DNA of 64,000 bases, taken from contig NC_080569.1 of assembly GCF_030253575.1 (NCBI RefSeq), positions 4,775,501 to 4,839,500 of the forward strand, read 5' to 3'. Positions 1 through 14,342 of the stretch are shown piece after piece (position 1 is the first letter of the stretch; each line of letters begins with the position of its first letter). A program made the translations under genes and the position numbers. Under the pieces are notes generated by a model. The model was not told where the DNA came from, made no database searches, and saw only the letters and a program-made list of their open reading frames with translations. This DNA comes from Rhododendron vialii. Its lineage: Eukaryota; Streptophyta; Magnoliopsida; Ericales; Ericaceae.

Positions 1-3442
<3,442 letters not shown>

Positions 3443-3458
3443 TGTTATTCGCAGTGGA

Positions 3459-3465
<7 letters not shown>

Positions 3466-3496
<31 letters not shown>
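3466..3496. repeat. (GA)n microsatellite in the RPT2 5' leader
   Basis: A pure GA run lies about 25 bp upstream of the RPT2 start codon, in the transcribed strand's 5' leader as CT/UC. Similar runs precede several other genes in this window. Confidence 0.9.
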
Positions 3497-3499
<3 letters not shown>

Positions 3500-3559
3500 G
3501 TGAACTGGGATTAGGATTTTTGTCTTTCTTTTCAAGTAAACCGAGGATATTTATTTGAT

Positions 3560-3700
3560 TTGTGGGTACTGGGCCTGAAATAGGGCTCTCGTATGTATGA
3601 TGAAGAAGTGTTTTGAAGCCCAAAGTTTATATGGGCCACTGTTTAGGCCTTCACGTCCGTCCCACTGAGCTCAGAATATTACGGCCTCTAGTTGGGTCTT
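3560..3700 (-). promoter_or_regulatory. Probable RPT2 promoter with site II motifs
   Basis: Three TGGGCY/RGCCCA (site II) words occur within about 70 bp: TGGGCC at 3570, AGCCCA near 3617 and TGGGCC at 3632. They lie 130-200 bp upstream of the RPT2 start. Site II elements are common in promoters of housekeeping and proliferation-linked plant genes. Function is inferred. Confidence 0.45.
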
Positions 3701-5202
3701 TAGGCTTTAGTTTCTCGTATTCTCAACGGACTGTCCAAATACATCTGGACGATCAGAATTACACGCATAAATATTTCAATATTATCACATACATAAATTA
3801 AAAATTCCAAATAGCAAAAATAACTTGTTTAAAGATCATAAGCTATAGACGGGTTTCTTATGGAAAACTCACCATTAACATTTCCCATCGTCTACAGCCT
3901 CCTTTCGGCCTAATTTTGGCGACTTCTTGGCACGGTTTTTTTTTTTGTTAATTTTTTTTATATTAGATTTGGATCAAATTTTGACATCATATTGTTCGGA
4001 AAAGATTGTTTTCGGTCTTTTTCGTCGTCTTATTTGAGTTTTTTTAATTTGGTCCTTAATTTTATACTTTTTTAATTTATCTTTTTGGATAATTCCTTTT
4101 CAATTTATCTTGTTGAACCAAACAATAATTTTTAATTGGCTCTCAAACACACATAATTAAAAAAAAATAACAATGCATAGTAAAAAAAAAAAATGAGGCT
4201 CCAAAACACCCACTGTAATCCACTTTCATTTTTATTTGTTACAATCCAATGCACTATTTTACCGTTATTAACTTTTTTTCACCAACAATTGTGCATTGCA
4301 ATGTCTGCAGAAGGTGAAAGGCCTTTACTATTGACGCTGAAGTTTCATGATTGTCCTTTTCAATTGCATTCAATTCAGCCACCTGCATCCATCTGGTACT
4401 GATAAATTAATAAGCATTTCCATCCACCGCTCTGTTTCATCGCTATCATCCACCGCTCTGTTTCATCGCTATTCCCACTCTGTTTCACCACCCAGAACCT
4501 TTTCTTACCTCTAGGCAACAACGAGGTTACCTAGTATTCATTCGTTCAACCCAGTACTGGTGATCAGAGATTTGGCCAAACGGGTATCAGAAAACAAATA
4601 TTCAATGAGGACACATGCATGTTGAAATTTCACGAAAGTCAAAATATTTCAAATTTTAGGATCATTGCAGGGTTTTGCACGGTTTTTAATGTCAGGGCTA
4701 TCAGGAAAAAAAAACAAAATTCAGATATCAGTCAAAGCCATTTGAATCTCTCACTTTCACTTAAGTACTTGTGTGTCATACCAATCTGTATCACTTCCCA
4801 TTGGGCATGAACTCTATCTGATCTACAAGTGCCTCTTAGTTCATACATGTACAAGTGTGCAATATCATCAAATTCATACTAAACGAGCATGTGGTAAACT
4901 CATTGAATTTTTTTTTTTAATTTTCTTTTTCTTTTTCCTTTAAATAAGTAGAAAGAGAGAAGAGGAGAATTTCTATTTTATTTAGTATTTTCATTCCACT
5001 TGACTTAGTTCCTGATCCAATTTATGGATTACCCTTTTATAACTTGTCTAAGGAATTAAGCATATACTCCAAATTAATGGGGCAGGTGGAACTAGAAAAT
5101 ATATATAACAAATTCGAGGGTACATGTTTGGTTAAGGTTCTAGATGGACCCATTATTATTCAATGTATGATTATAGATGTGTCGCATCACGCAATAAACA
5201 AA
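3701..5202. other. Intergenic AT-rich DNA, no gene seen
   Basis: Apart from the RPT2 promoter side, this stretch has only short non-conserved frames. A small tandem duplication of about 26 bp (CATCCACCGCTCTGTTTCAT and following bases, twice) lies at 4423-4474. I see nothing else to annotate. Confidence 0.6.
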
Positions 5203-5205
5203 GAA

Positions 5206-5782
5206 CACTACGCCAAATTTTGGCTTTACCGGTGATAGTATTACCGGCATTAATTTAATGCCGTTAAAAGACACTTTTAGCAGCATTAATAAGACCGCCG
5301 GTAATAATTACCCTAAAACGGCAGTAATCCAAAGACTGCCGTTTTTAGTGACTTTTACCGGCAGTTTTTTAATTACCGTCGGAAAAGTAGAATGTACGGT
5401 TATTTTTATTGCGGCGGTTTATTACCGCCGTTTATAATAAAACCGACCCGTATAATATAAATAATATTATTTATCCTAGTTGAACCATAATGCGGGTTAG
5501 CCGAGTTGGTCGCACGCGCGTTCAAAGATCCGGAGGTTCTGGGTTCGAGTCATAGGGAAAGCAAAAAAATTTAACCACCGATTTTATTGCCGATGGTATT
5601 ATTACCGGCGGTTCTTTACCGCCATTTTTAGTATTACCGGCGGTTTTCTAATGCTGCTTTTGTTTTTCCGACAATTGTTTTCCCGACAGTTTATTTCCGG
5701 CAGTTTTTGAACTATTACCGGCGGTTTTGGGACTATTAACGGCAGTTTTCTCATGCCGCTAATGCTAAAATTTGGCGTAGTG
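5206..5782. mobile_element. Non-autonomous CACTA (En/Spm) element
   Basis: The 577-bp element starts CACTACGCCAAATTTTGGC and ends with the near-perfect complement (GCTAAAATTTGGCGTAGTG). It is flanked by the 3-bp direct repeat GAA (5203-5205 and 5783-5785), the family's usual target size. Many subterminal copies of ACCGGCGGTTTT / AACCGCCGGT in both orientations are typical of CACTA transposase-binding arrays. No transposase is encoded. A tRNA-like sequence sits in the middle. Confidence 0.9.
5492..5558 (+). other. tRNA-like sequence inside the CACTA element
   Basis: GCGGGTTAGCCGAGTTGGTC resembles the tRNA 5' end and A box, and GGTTCTGGGTTCGAGTC about 45 bp later resembles the T arm and B box. 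I could not draw a complete cloverleaf, and the 3' acceptor strand does not pair convincingly. It is more likely a tRNA-derived (SINE-head or captured tRNA) fragment than a working tRNA gene. Confidence 0.5.
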
Positions 5783-5785
5783 GAA

Positions 5786-6478
5786 TAGTAGAAAGAAAAT
5801 GTGACGACCCTATATGTTGCACTCGAAAACGTAGCGGACCTTGGCGACAGAGAACGCTAGAAGATGTGGTGATGCGGGCGTGCGAAGACCGTGTCGTGGT
5901 CTAAACGGATAGGGGATTGTAGTACCCTAATTGGACTTCTGAAAGGACTGCGTCACAACCCTTTGGGAAAGACCGTGAAAGTTGGTTCGAGGTTGCCTTA
6001 ACTCGTGAAGGACGTAACAATTCAATGAATAACAAATATGAAACAAGAAACAAACTAAAGCCACTTGTATTGTCATGAATAAAGTAACAAAGTATACATG
6101 AAAAATGAAGAAAAAGAACGAGGACTTGCTAATATCGGAATTAGAAGTCTTTCGTGAAAAAGAAAATAAATTGAGGTTGCAAAAGCTGAAAAGATAAGTG
6201 CTGAAAGGCTAAAGATAATCACTGGAATTTGAAATGATGAGGCGAGAGCCCGGTTTTCCACTATTTGTAGCAGCTGGACTCCCTGAAAAAATAGCTCCAA
6301 TGACCCTGATGATGCTCCACATTCTTAGGAGAGAAAATCCTAGTTGTAAGTTATTTATAATTTCTCTCAAATTGAAGTTTGAGGTGTTAGGGTACACGAA
6401 TCAATTATTCAATTTTGCCTTGTGAGAAGCATCGCAGTTTCTAAACCCATTCCAATGTTTAGACCAATTTGATAACCC
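5786..6478. other. Intergenic, no gene seen
   Basis: Short frames only. The words TGTGACGACCC near 5800 recall some retroelement LTR starts, but no partner repeat is visible. Confidence 0.5.
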
Positions 6479-6481
6479 TTA

Positions 6482-6703
6482 GGCTCCGTTTCGGAACAAA
6501 AAAAAAATACTTATTTTGTAAGAAGGCAATTTTAAGCTCAAAAATTATAGGCTTATTGAAATATAAAAATATGCGGTATGGATCTTGTTTGAAAGATTTC
6601 GATGCAAAAAAAATTAAAAAATTATTTTTCATTTACTTTATTTTTGAGTTTGAAAATGTAAAATAAATTGCTTATTTTTTAAAAAGGTTTTTGGAACGGA
6701 GCC
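6482..6703. mobile_element. Tourist/PIF-Harbinger-like MITE, copy A
   Basis: The 222-bp element has ends GGCTCCGTTTCGGAAC and (complement) GGCTCCGTTCCAAAAACC, flanked on both sides by TTA (6479-6481 and 6704-6706). TTA target duplications are the hallmark of PIF/Harbinger elements. The interior is AT-rich without coding capacity. A related, larger copy is at 31223-31817. Confidence 0.85.
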
Positions 6704-6706
6704 TTA

Positions 6707-7163
6707 GGGCCCGTTTGGATGGCTCCTTGTGAAGGGGATAAGTTAACATCCCCTCCAAGGCTGTGGGGCCAGGCCTTATACCTGGTTTGGGACGCTAAAA
6801 TGGGGAGGGTTTTAGTTTATCCCCTTGTGTAAAACCCACAAATACCCTTGCGGGGTATTATTTATGAGTGGATTTTGGGGTGCATGTTATTAGTTAATAT
6901 CCCTGGATAAGGCCGAAATAATACACTCTCCTCTTCCATTTCAACTACAAAATAACCTTATTCCCCCATTTTATTCTTCATCCAAACCAAATACTATTTT
7001 ATCCCCCCAATTTTAATACCTCATCCAAATCAACTACTATTTAATCTCTTTTTCATAAACATCACATCAATGTGGATCATCCTTTATTAACCAATACCCC
7101 ATATTATCTTATCTCCCTTCATAAATAATACCCACAATCCTTATTCTGCATCCAAACGAGCCC
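6707..7163. mobile_element. Tourist/PIF-Harbinger-like MITE, second family
   Basis: The 457-bp element has ends GGGCCCGTTTGGATG and CATCCAAACGAGCCC, flanked by TTA (6704-6706 and 7164-7166). The left TTA is the same one that closes the preceding MITE, so the two elements abut. The interior has GGGGATAA-type words in both orientations and no frame. Confidence 0.85.
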
Positions 7164-7588
7164 TTACTTTATTGGAAACTCAATTCGTAAGCTATTTGAT
7201 TAATGCATGCTTCCAAACGTACCAAAATATTTTGAATGCGAAACATATTAGAAAGGAATTTTATTCATTAGGAGTACCGAGTACGTACCCCAACATCCGA
7301 AAAGAAAACAAACACGTTAACACAGCACAAAGCAACAGACTTTTACGATAGTTCTATCGTAATAGATTGAAACTTAAAGAGATGAGGAAATAATATTACA
7401 AACTAAGCAAATACCTAAAAGGATCGAAAACATAAGTCACAAAGACAGACAAATACCCTATATATATAGCTAGCTAAGCTACCTCACACAAAACAAACTT
7501 TATAGTGATCACCAAACACTACAACTTAGAATATCGTCGTTAATCACTAGATAGTAGTAAAACTAGCAGTACTACAAGTACGACAACT

Positions 7589-7951
7589 TCAAGGAAACGG
7601 AACAATGCCGGTGCCGACACCGGTTCCACTACCAACGCCGCCACCGATCCCGCCAAGACCACCCAAAGGTCCCAAGCCACCATCAGCGCCGCCACCTAGG
7701 CCACCTCCCAACCCAACACCTCCACCTACACCTGCAATACCGCCGACTCCACCAATGCCTGCACCAACACCTGCTCCGCCACCAATCCCACCTATCGGCA
7801 GCCCGTTGCTGCCGATCCCGCCGTAGCCGCCGAGTCCACCGAACGTGACCACATTCTTTTGGTCATCCAAACCCGCGTCACTTGGCACGGTTCTGGCAGT
7901 GACTTGAGCGACTGCCAGAGCGATTACAAGCAATGTAACAAACCACCTTGC

Positions 7952-7954
<3 letters not shown>
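7589..7954 (-). CDS. Secreted glycine-rich protein, 121 aa
   Basis: This is a complete single-exon gene. Residues 1-20 (MARWFVTLLVIALAVAQVTA) form a clear signal peptide, followed by a short RTVPSDAGLDDQKNVVTFGG segment. A glycine-rich body of GGxGG, GxGxG and GGLGG repeats then runs to the C-terminus GTGIVPFP. No RNA-binding or cysteine-rich domain is present, so it belongs to the cell-wall type of GRP, probably a structural or signalling wall protein. The (CT)n leader and a TATA box lie directly upstream. The opposite strand over the same bases encodes a proline-rich frame, which is a shadow. Family assignment is firm; the specific role is unknown. Confidence 0.85.
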
Positions 7955-8014
<60 letters not shown>

Positions 8015-8075
8015 GCCCTTTGTATTGTTTTCAGGTTTGCGATAGATGATGAGTTGTGTGATGTATAGTTATATA
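7955..8075 (-). promoter_or_regulatory. Leader and TATA box of the glycine-rich protein gene
   Basis: A pure (CT/GA)n run of about 55 bp (7955-8009) directly precedes the start codon. On the minus strand TATATAA lies at 8075-8069, about 115 bp upstream of the ATG, a plausible TATA box that places the GA run in the 5' leader. Confidence 0.6.
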
Positions 8076-8312
8076 GGCAGAAATGTGGGTTGGGAGCAGT
8101 TGAGGACATTAAATGGAGATAAATGCATGTCATGAGTACACATGAGTGTGTAAACCCTAAATTTTGTGAATCACAAAAGAGGGGCTTTCATTTGGTCGTA
8201 GGGTACGGTGGAAAAGCCTTGAACCAGTAGATTAAAATAGAGAAGTCGTCAAACATACCGAGGAATTTTCGTGTGCTTGGGAATACAATACGATACCCAC
8301 GTAGAGAAATTT

Positions 8313-8527
8313 TTCGGTGCCGGGTGGGTATATCCCACGTGATATCCGTTCGGTACATTCAGACCGTCTAATATACTTTTGAACAGCTCAGATTAAAACC
8401 CTCTCTCTCCTCTCATCCCAACACTTTCTCTCTCCGAATCCAAGTCGTCCAAAAACGCAATGGACGACTTAGATGCGCTGAGCGGGCACTATGTGGTAGC
8501 CACCTACACTGAAAAAATTTCCGTGCA
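8313..8527. mobile_element. Possible degraded foldback MITE
   Basis: GAAATTTTTCGGTGCCGGGTGG near 8313 is imperfectly complementary to the segment ending near 8527 (complement GGAAATTTTTTCAGTGTAGG). The middle has CT-rich words. No target duplication is clear, so this is tentative. Confidence 0.3.
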
Positions 8528-8529
8528 TA

Positions 8530-9447
8530 TACCAGAAATAGAGATCATGTGATCGATTAGAATATGGAATAGTTTGATGCAATTGTGAAATAGTAATATA
8601 CTCTCTCTATCTCCCATTTTGTTGGTTAATTATTTATTTAATCTCTTTTGTGTGTATTATGTATATCTTTTGATCTATAATATTTCTTATGATTTCAACA
8701 ACTTTGTATTATACAACAAATTGAAATTTATCAAATAAGAAGAGCTCGTCTGGGCTGAAACTTAAAATCAAGCTAGCTTGACTAGAAATTCAAGACCAAG
8801 GAATTATAAAAAAGAGTTTCTCTATATATGGCCTCCTCATTTTGAGATATTATGGTTTTGCGATTGACCCTTTCAAAATGCAAGTAGAATTGGCCCACAT
8901 CAGAATGTCTTAAGTTAGAACAAATTGAAATCTTTCAAATAAAATCTATATTTTATATTTTGAATGTCATATATAGGATTGAATGTCCCAAAAATAATTA
9001 TCCTTATCCCTACTTACGCCACCAATTTTAGTTTTTCTTTACTACGGAGTATGTGGAAAACCTTTTCCCTTTTCTTATAAGTAAGAGGCTAAGAGTCGAA
9101 GACATGATTCCATGCTTAAAATACGAGATTATTTCCATTTTGATTCACATGTACAATTATATGGGTCAACGAGTTGTTTGTTTCTTTTACTATACTAGCT
9201 AGTCACCCTAGAGGCCGGATGAGCTCCACAATATCCCTTCTTTAGCTTTTCACAAAACAAAAGCAACGCAAGGTCACTTCACCACCAGAAAATTCTGAAT
9301 TACTATTTTCAAACGACAATTTAAGCTGGATCAAGGGAGACCAAATATTGATGATCATACTTGAGTATATTGGTAGCGAGGTCATTACTCCATTTACTGC
9401 GCGGTGCAGCAGCCCTAAACTAGGGTGGTGAAGGGCTGAAGGCAATG

Positions 9448-9450
<3 letters not shown>
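8530..9450. other. Intergenic AT-rich DNA, no gene seen
   Basis: No conserved coding segment or repeat structure could be recognised between the possible foldback and the GA microsatellite. Confidence 0.5.

Positions 9451-9452
<2 letters not shown>

Positions 9453-9486
<34 letters not shown>
9453..9486. repeat. (GA)n microsatellite
   Basis: A pure GA run of about 34 bp. Short frames run through it but have no recognisable homology. Confidence 0.9.
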
Positions 9487-9489
<3 letters not shown>

Positions 9490-9914
9490 CGTTGAAAGGA
9501 GGGAGGCGGAGTCATTGATTCATGACAGCTTGCCCTGCCCTGGCTTTATCCAGCAGCTGGTCTGGGGGTCCTTCAGAATTGGTACGGTATATAGTTGGGG
9601 GGAGAGTAAATGCCATGTCAGTAGTAAGGTCTGAAAAAATTGATAGTTCTATATTCTATCCTTTAATTTGGGAAAATATTACTGTACAAGATACACACCG
9701 ATCAACCCCATTTCTCTCATATAAAAGTGATTCCAACGATGTGATCCACATATATGATATATGGGGCCTTTTTATAAGTGCGAGGGATGTGGTTGAATTT
9801 ATGGCCGCTAAATGTGTACGTGCGTAGCATTACTGTTTAATTACCAACCATGTAATAACACTATCATATTATTGTGGCCTTACTACTACTACTCCTCATT
9901 TTACGGAAATGCTA

Positions 9915-10110
9915 TAATATACAAATGTTATGATTTATAAAGAAAATATTATGAATGATATTGCTAAAAAGTTACGATTTTAGTATAAAAGTTACGAATG
10001 CACCAAAATGTTATGAATCACAATGAAAATGTTACGAATCGTATTGTCGAAAAGTTATGAGTTCTAGAACAAAAGTTACGAAATACACTAAAATGTTATG
10101 AATAAACCAT
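9915..10110. repeat. Degenerate short tandem repeat (AAAATGTTAYGAAT type)
   Basis: Words such as AAAATGTTATGAATCACAAT, AAAATGTTACGAATC, AAAAGTTACGA and AAAATGTTATGAATAAAC follow each other with a spacing of about 20-30 bp. This is a decayed minisatellite. The remaining sequence up to 10900 shows no gene. Confidence 0.55.
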
Positions 10111-10927
10111 ACAGTAGATGCATATGGTACACACTTTTAAGAGATATGTATTAATAGTAGATTTTCCCTTCATTTTATGAGCTGGGGATGTTCGAGTGCC
10201 AATATTTTAAGTTTTTTCTTGCTTGTTTCTAATTTGATTAATAGGTTAGATTTTAAAAGAAGGTAACGTTGGACCCAATCAAATCGTGAATCCAAAGTGA
10301 CACAACTTTTTTTTTTTTTCCTTAACTTGGAAAATGGCCAAAAAGGCTTCACAGAAACCAGAGAAACAGCATAAACATCTCAGATTTTTTTTAAAAAAAA
10401 GATAAAAGATAACAATCTCTGAAATAGATGAAAATTCCATGGGTTGGACTGGAACCCAATTAGGAGGTGGACTGAAACCCGAAGTGACACAAAAAAAAAT
10501 AAAAATTCATGTGATATTTTGCGCTATCAAGTCTCACATGGTGCCAGCTAAATGAGTGTAGTGGGGCTGGGCCGGATCATGTCAAATCCAGCTCATAACC
10601 GCATGACTGCAATACACGGTTGCAGCCGTGCAGCTAGACTTGCGTTCCTTCGGCCTGGTCTTGCTTGTGGTTTTTGTCAAGTCCCGTCGGTTCAGCAGGT
10701 TCGGCCCATTGACATCGCCTATAGCAACATGGGCCTGTAACAATATGGGCCTGGTCTTCCATTCGGCCCAGCTGGCGTCATTTGCAGGTCCACCGCAGTT
10801 TGCATGCCTACAATCACCTCATTTCATTAATCCTTATTTATGTTCTTTCCATATAGTACTAAAACTTTCTGTATTATCTTCACTGCTGGATTATGGCAAG
10901 ATTTATTGCCAAATCAAAAGAATCCAT

Positions 10928-10936
10928 CTATAAATA
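10928..10936 (+). promoter_or_regulatory. TATA box of defensin-like gene 1
   Basis: CTATAAATA lies 91 bp upstream of the start codon at 11019. The second defensin-like gene has the same element at about the same distance. Confidence 0.6.
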
Positions 10937-11018
10937 TGGATTTCTTGGGTTATAAACCCATTCTTTCTTGCTTTCGTACAAAGAAAAAACAACATAGTCC
11001 ACCGAAACTATTAGAAGA

Positions 11019-11793
11019 ATGGTTGCTGGGAAAGTCTCTTTCATCCCCATTGTCCTCTTCATTGGGTTCCTTTTCGTTGCCCTGCACGTCGATATCGGTT
11101 AGGAATTTATACATCCTTCTTCAACCCTAAACTTGTGTTTATATTCTGATTTGTGGAGATATTTACCGAGGCAAAAACAAGAAAAAAAGAAAGAGAAAAG
11201 ATAGGAAAACAAAACAAATGTAACTATTTTCCCTTCTTTTTAATTAAATAGGTACTTAACTTCTCCCCTTTCCTGAAATAGGCTTGGTTAAATAGCTTTA
11301 ATTTTTCTTTTACAGGGCCGGAAATATCCAGAAGTATTTAATTTCTATTTTTCCTTTTCTTCTTGACAAATTTAAGATCCAACCGTCACATAGTCCCACA
11401 CGTACCTTTCGTTTATAGATATGTATGAGCTTAAAGAAACCATTAAAGCATCATTAATTTTGTCTTTCCAAATCTCGCAGCCAATGGGGGTAATTTGTCC
11501 AGTATTAATTCAATCGTAAACTTCATAGCCCATAATTAGTCAAAGTGCAGAAAAGCATTATTAATTTTGTATAGCTTCTATTTTTTTTATTTTTTATTTT
11601 CTCAGTGGAAGGTGAAGCAGGAAGACTTATTCATCATGCGGCGGAAGGTGAAGCAGAAAGGCTTATTTATCAGGGACCATGTTCGCATTTCCCGGACTGC
11701 AACAAAACTTGCCTTGGCGAAAAATTCCCAGAGGGTGGGAAATGCATTGTACCGGCTCCCGGGAAACCCCTTGTTTGCTGCTGTATTGGCTGA
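11019..11793 (+). CDS. Defensin-like (LCR/DEFL) secreted cysteine-rich peptide 1, two exons, 88 aa
   Basis: Exon 1 (11019-11097) encodes a signal peptide (MVAGKVSFIPIVLFIGFLFV and following), and exon 2 (11606-11793) the peptide. The intron is phase 1 with GT at 11098 and CAG before 11606. A phase-1 intron just after the signal peptide is the usual DEFL layout. The mature part has the cysteine pattern C-x5-C-x3-C-x9-C-x10-CCC, ending CCCIG. Before it lies a tandem-duplicated segment, VEGEAGRLIHHA followed by AEGEAERLIYQ, which is unusual. Such peptides act outside the cell in defence or in reproductive signalling. The extra adjacent cysteine (seven in total) is odd and may leave one unpaired. 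It is a paralogue of the gene at 14343. Confidence 0.8.
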
Positions 11794-12248
11794 TTGGAAC
11801 TTTTCATCACCCCTTGTAATGAAAAATTTCTCTTCCCTATGCGAGCTTATTTGTAACCATGCATGCACCTTTCATTTAAACATGGCCGGACTCAATAAAA
11901 TTCCTCAAGGTTGAATGTTATAAAAGCCTTATCATAAATCATTTATTGTCTCTCTCACTCTCTCTCGATCCATTACCACGATCGCTCGTGTTTCTATACT
12001 TGCTCGATATGCATCCTATAAAGATCAAACAACTCCGAAGATCATCGGCGAACCGAGGACTGCGTAGGGGTGCAAACCCCTGTAAAATGTGACTCGCCCT
12101 TCGTAAAATAGCATTCTAAATTTATGTTTTTGAGTGAAACCATATCTGCTAGTTGTCCTCTAAATGTTAGTATTTGGTGTGGAGGTTTAACTCTAATCAA
12201 TGGTCCCCGCAACTTGCATGAGACACTTTTTGAGAGAATGGAGTATTT

Positions 12249-12253
<5 letters not shown>

Positions 12254-12320
<67 letters not shown>
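12254..12320. repeat. (GA)n microsatellite, 67 bp
   Basis: A pure GA run followed by a T run. No gene is obviously attached to it. Confidence 0.9.
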
Positions 12321-12326
<6 letters not shown>

Positions 12327-12469
12327 TTATCCTCTCTCCCTCTTCCATGCGGAATTCCACATACAATAATTTTCTGACTCTTTCATTCTCCCTGCATCCC
12401 ATTGTTGAAAAAAGTCTCTCTTTTTTTTCATTATTATTATTATTTTTTCAATTTTGGCCTATTTTTTTT

Positions 12470-13170
12470 GAAAGGTAAAGTTCATTGCCAATATCAAAAA
12501 GGATCCAGATGATCGATTTACAGAGAGAATCGCACAAGCGGGGAACAAACCCCGACTACAAGCAACAAATCTCCAAAAATCAAAACCCTAGAATACAATA
12601 AGCGAAAGAACATGATAGAGGCCCGAGCGGCTAACCCGCGAGACGGAGACTTCTGCCAATCCGAGAAAGGGACGTTGCCATTGCTGAGTCATTACGATCC
12701 CTATAGATCCAGACGAGGGGGAAATCACCGAGGAGCGGCCACTCATGAACACCTCTGGCGACACCCCACTGCCGGAGCAACCCAAACAGCCGATGGGGCC
12801 AAACCAGACTAGAACAAGAACAAAAACAAAGGAATTATTTACCCACCACCACAACCTCACCAGATCCGGGGAGACCCGAAACGGTACAAAATCGGACTGG
12901 GAGACCCAGCCGGTAGAAGAGATAGAGGACCGCCGGAAAAGAAAAAAGCAAACCCTAACTCCACAAACCTCACCTTATTGAACCCATCCACCGACCATTC
13001 ACTGCCAGATCTGAGCTTCCACCGCGAGGACGGAACAACAAGACCCACAAGCCCATGGCCGGAGTCCAAGCGCCGGACTCAACAACTGGAAAAACTTAGA
13101 CCGGAGTAGAGGAAACAGAGGAAAGGGGAGGAAGGAGGTGGGGAGATTAGGGGGGGAAAAGGGGGGAGGG
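12470..13170 (-). mobile_element. Possible retroposed sequence with A-tail (minus strand)
   Basis: Read on the minus strand, a GC-rich, CT-led segment from about 13170 runs through a region with a few open frames and many GG/CCGG words. It ends GATATTGGCAATGAACTTTA and then a short A run near 12463. This looks like a transcript-derived insertion or the 3' end of a non-LTR element, but no reverse transcriptase or target duplication could be identified. Confidence 0.25.
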
Positions 13171-14239
13171 AGGAGGGGGGCGGCATATTTATATGCTTTT
13201 TCGATTCTTTTCTTGAGACTAAAACTACCACGTAAAAATTTAACCTGAAATTTGCAAAAAATCAGAGATACAACAAAAGACACCGTGCAGAAAAGTCACA
13301 AGTCCAAACTCACCCTTACTTTTACCTTCTCCTTTACTTCTAGAAACATCTCCAGTATTCATAATCATATTTCAACCTGAAACAAAAGAAAGAAACTGGT
13401 CCCAGGATGTATTACGGTGATCTGCATCATGGACTTTCAATTTTTTCGATTCCTCTCGTCGAAGTGAACTAAGAACACATAAAAATTTAACGCAAAACTA
13501 ATAAATGTGAAAAAATTTAAATAAGTACAATACAAAAAAAATTGTAGTGTACAACTTGTAGTTTAGCGTAAACGCGGCTAATTCCACAACTATTTTCTTT
13601 TCGGGTACACCGGTGAATTGAAAAAGAGATCATCGGAAAACGTGGAAGCAGAACAAATAAAATTTGAGAGATGCTAAGAGCACATCAATTTGTCACACAT
13701 CAACCACACTTCTCTTAATTACATACATGTGGGTTGAGAAAATCTCCCCCATAAGTTTCCTTTTTGGCCGATTTTTTTAAAAAAGTTTCCTTTGTGTTTT
13801 GCCCTCTATTTTAGGCATTAACGTTAACTATGGTTAAATTGATGGAACCGAACAATTAGAGACAACCAATAAGTGTTAGGCTCGCTCTCATTAAAAGGTC
13901 CGGATGATATGCAGAGAGAGAACAGCGAGAGAAGATCCCCAATCCAAATACTCCAAATACACGTAAAGAGAAATAGGAAAATTATCCGTCCTACGTTAAA
14001 CTATGGAAATTTGTGCATTTCCGAACCCAAAAAATATATACTATTTATTTTCTATATATTATTTTTTAAATATCTTTTACACCAAATTATTAAAAAGTAA
14101 GTGGGACGGAGATAAGATTTCACTCAGTAATTAAGTTCATCACCTCAATTTTAAAATTTTCCTTTTTTTGTCAGATTCACCACATCTGTTTTCTTACTCG
14201 GGTCAATGGAGAATTTAATGCCAAATCCCAAAAATTCTA
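13171..14239. other. Intergenic between the two defensin-like genes, no gene seen
   Basis: AT-rich sequence with short frames only. No further DEFL exon (signal-peptide exon or cysteine exon) was found here. Confidence 0.5.
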
Positions 14240-14248
14240 CTATAAATT
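14240..14248 (+). promoter_or_regulatory. TATA box of defensin-like gene 2
   Basis: CTATAAATT lies 103 bp upstream of the start codon at 14343, matching the arrangement of the first defensin-like gene. Confidence 0.6.
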
Positions 14249-14342
14249 GGTTTAGGAAAACGAATAGGTCCCAAATCTCATACACAAAGAAAACAATTAC
14301 TCTAATATATAGAATCTCAAAAATTTAACCTTTGGCCACATA

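Noticed and set aside
5797-6070. TGTGACGACCC start resembling a Gypsy LTR
   Set aside because: No second LTR, primer site, polypurine tract or target repeat could be found.
7605-7826. Proline-rich plus-strand ORF over the glycine-rich protein gene
   Set aside because: It is the exact antisense of GGT/GGC-rich codons; the minus frame has a signal peptide, TATA box and clean start, the plus frame has none.
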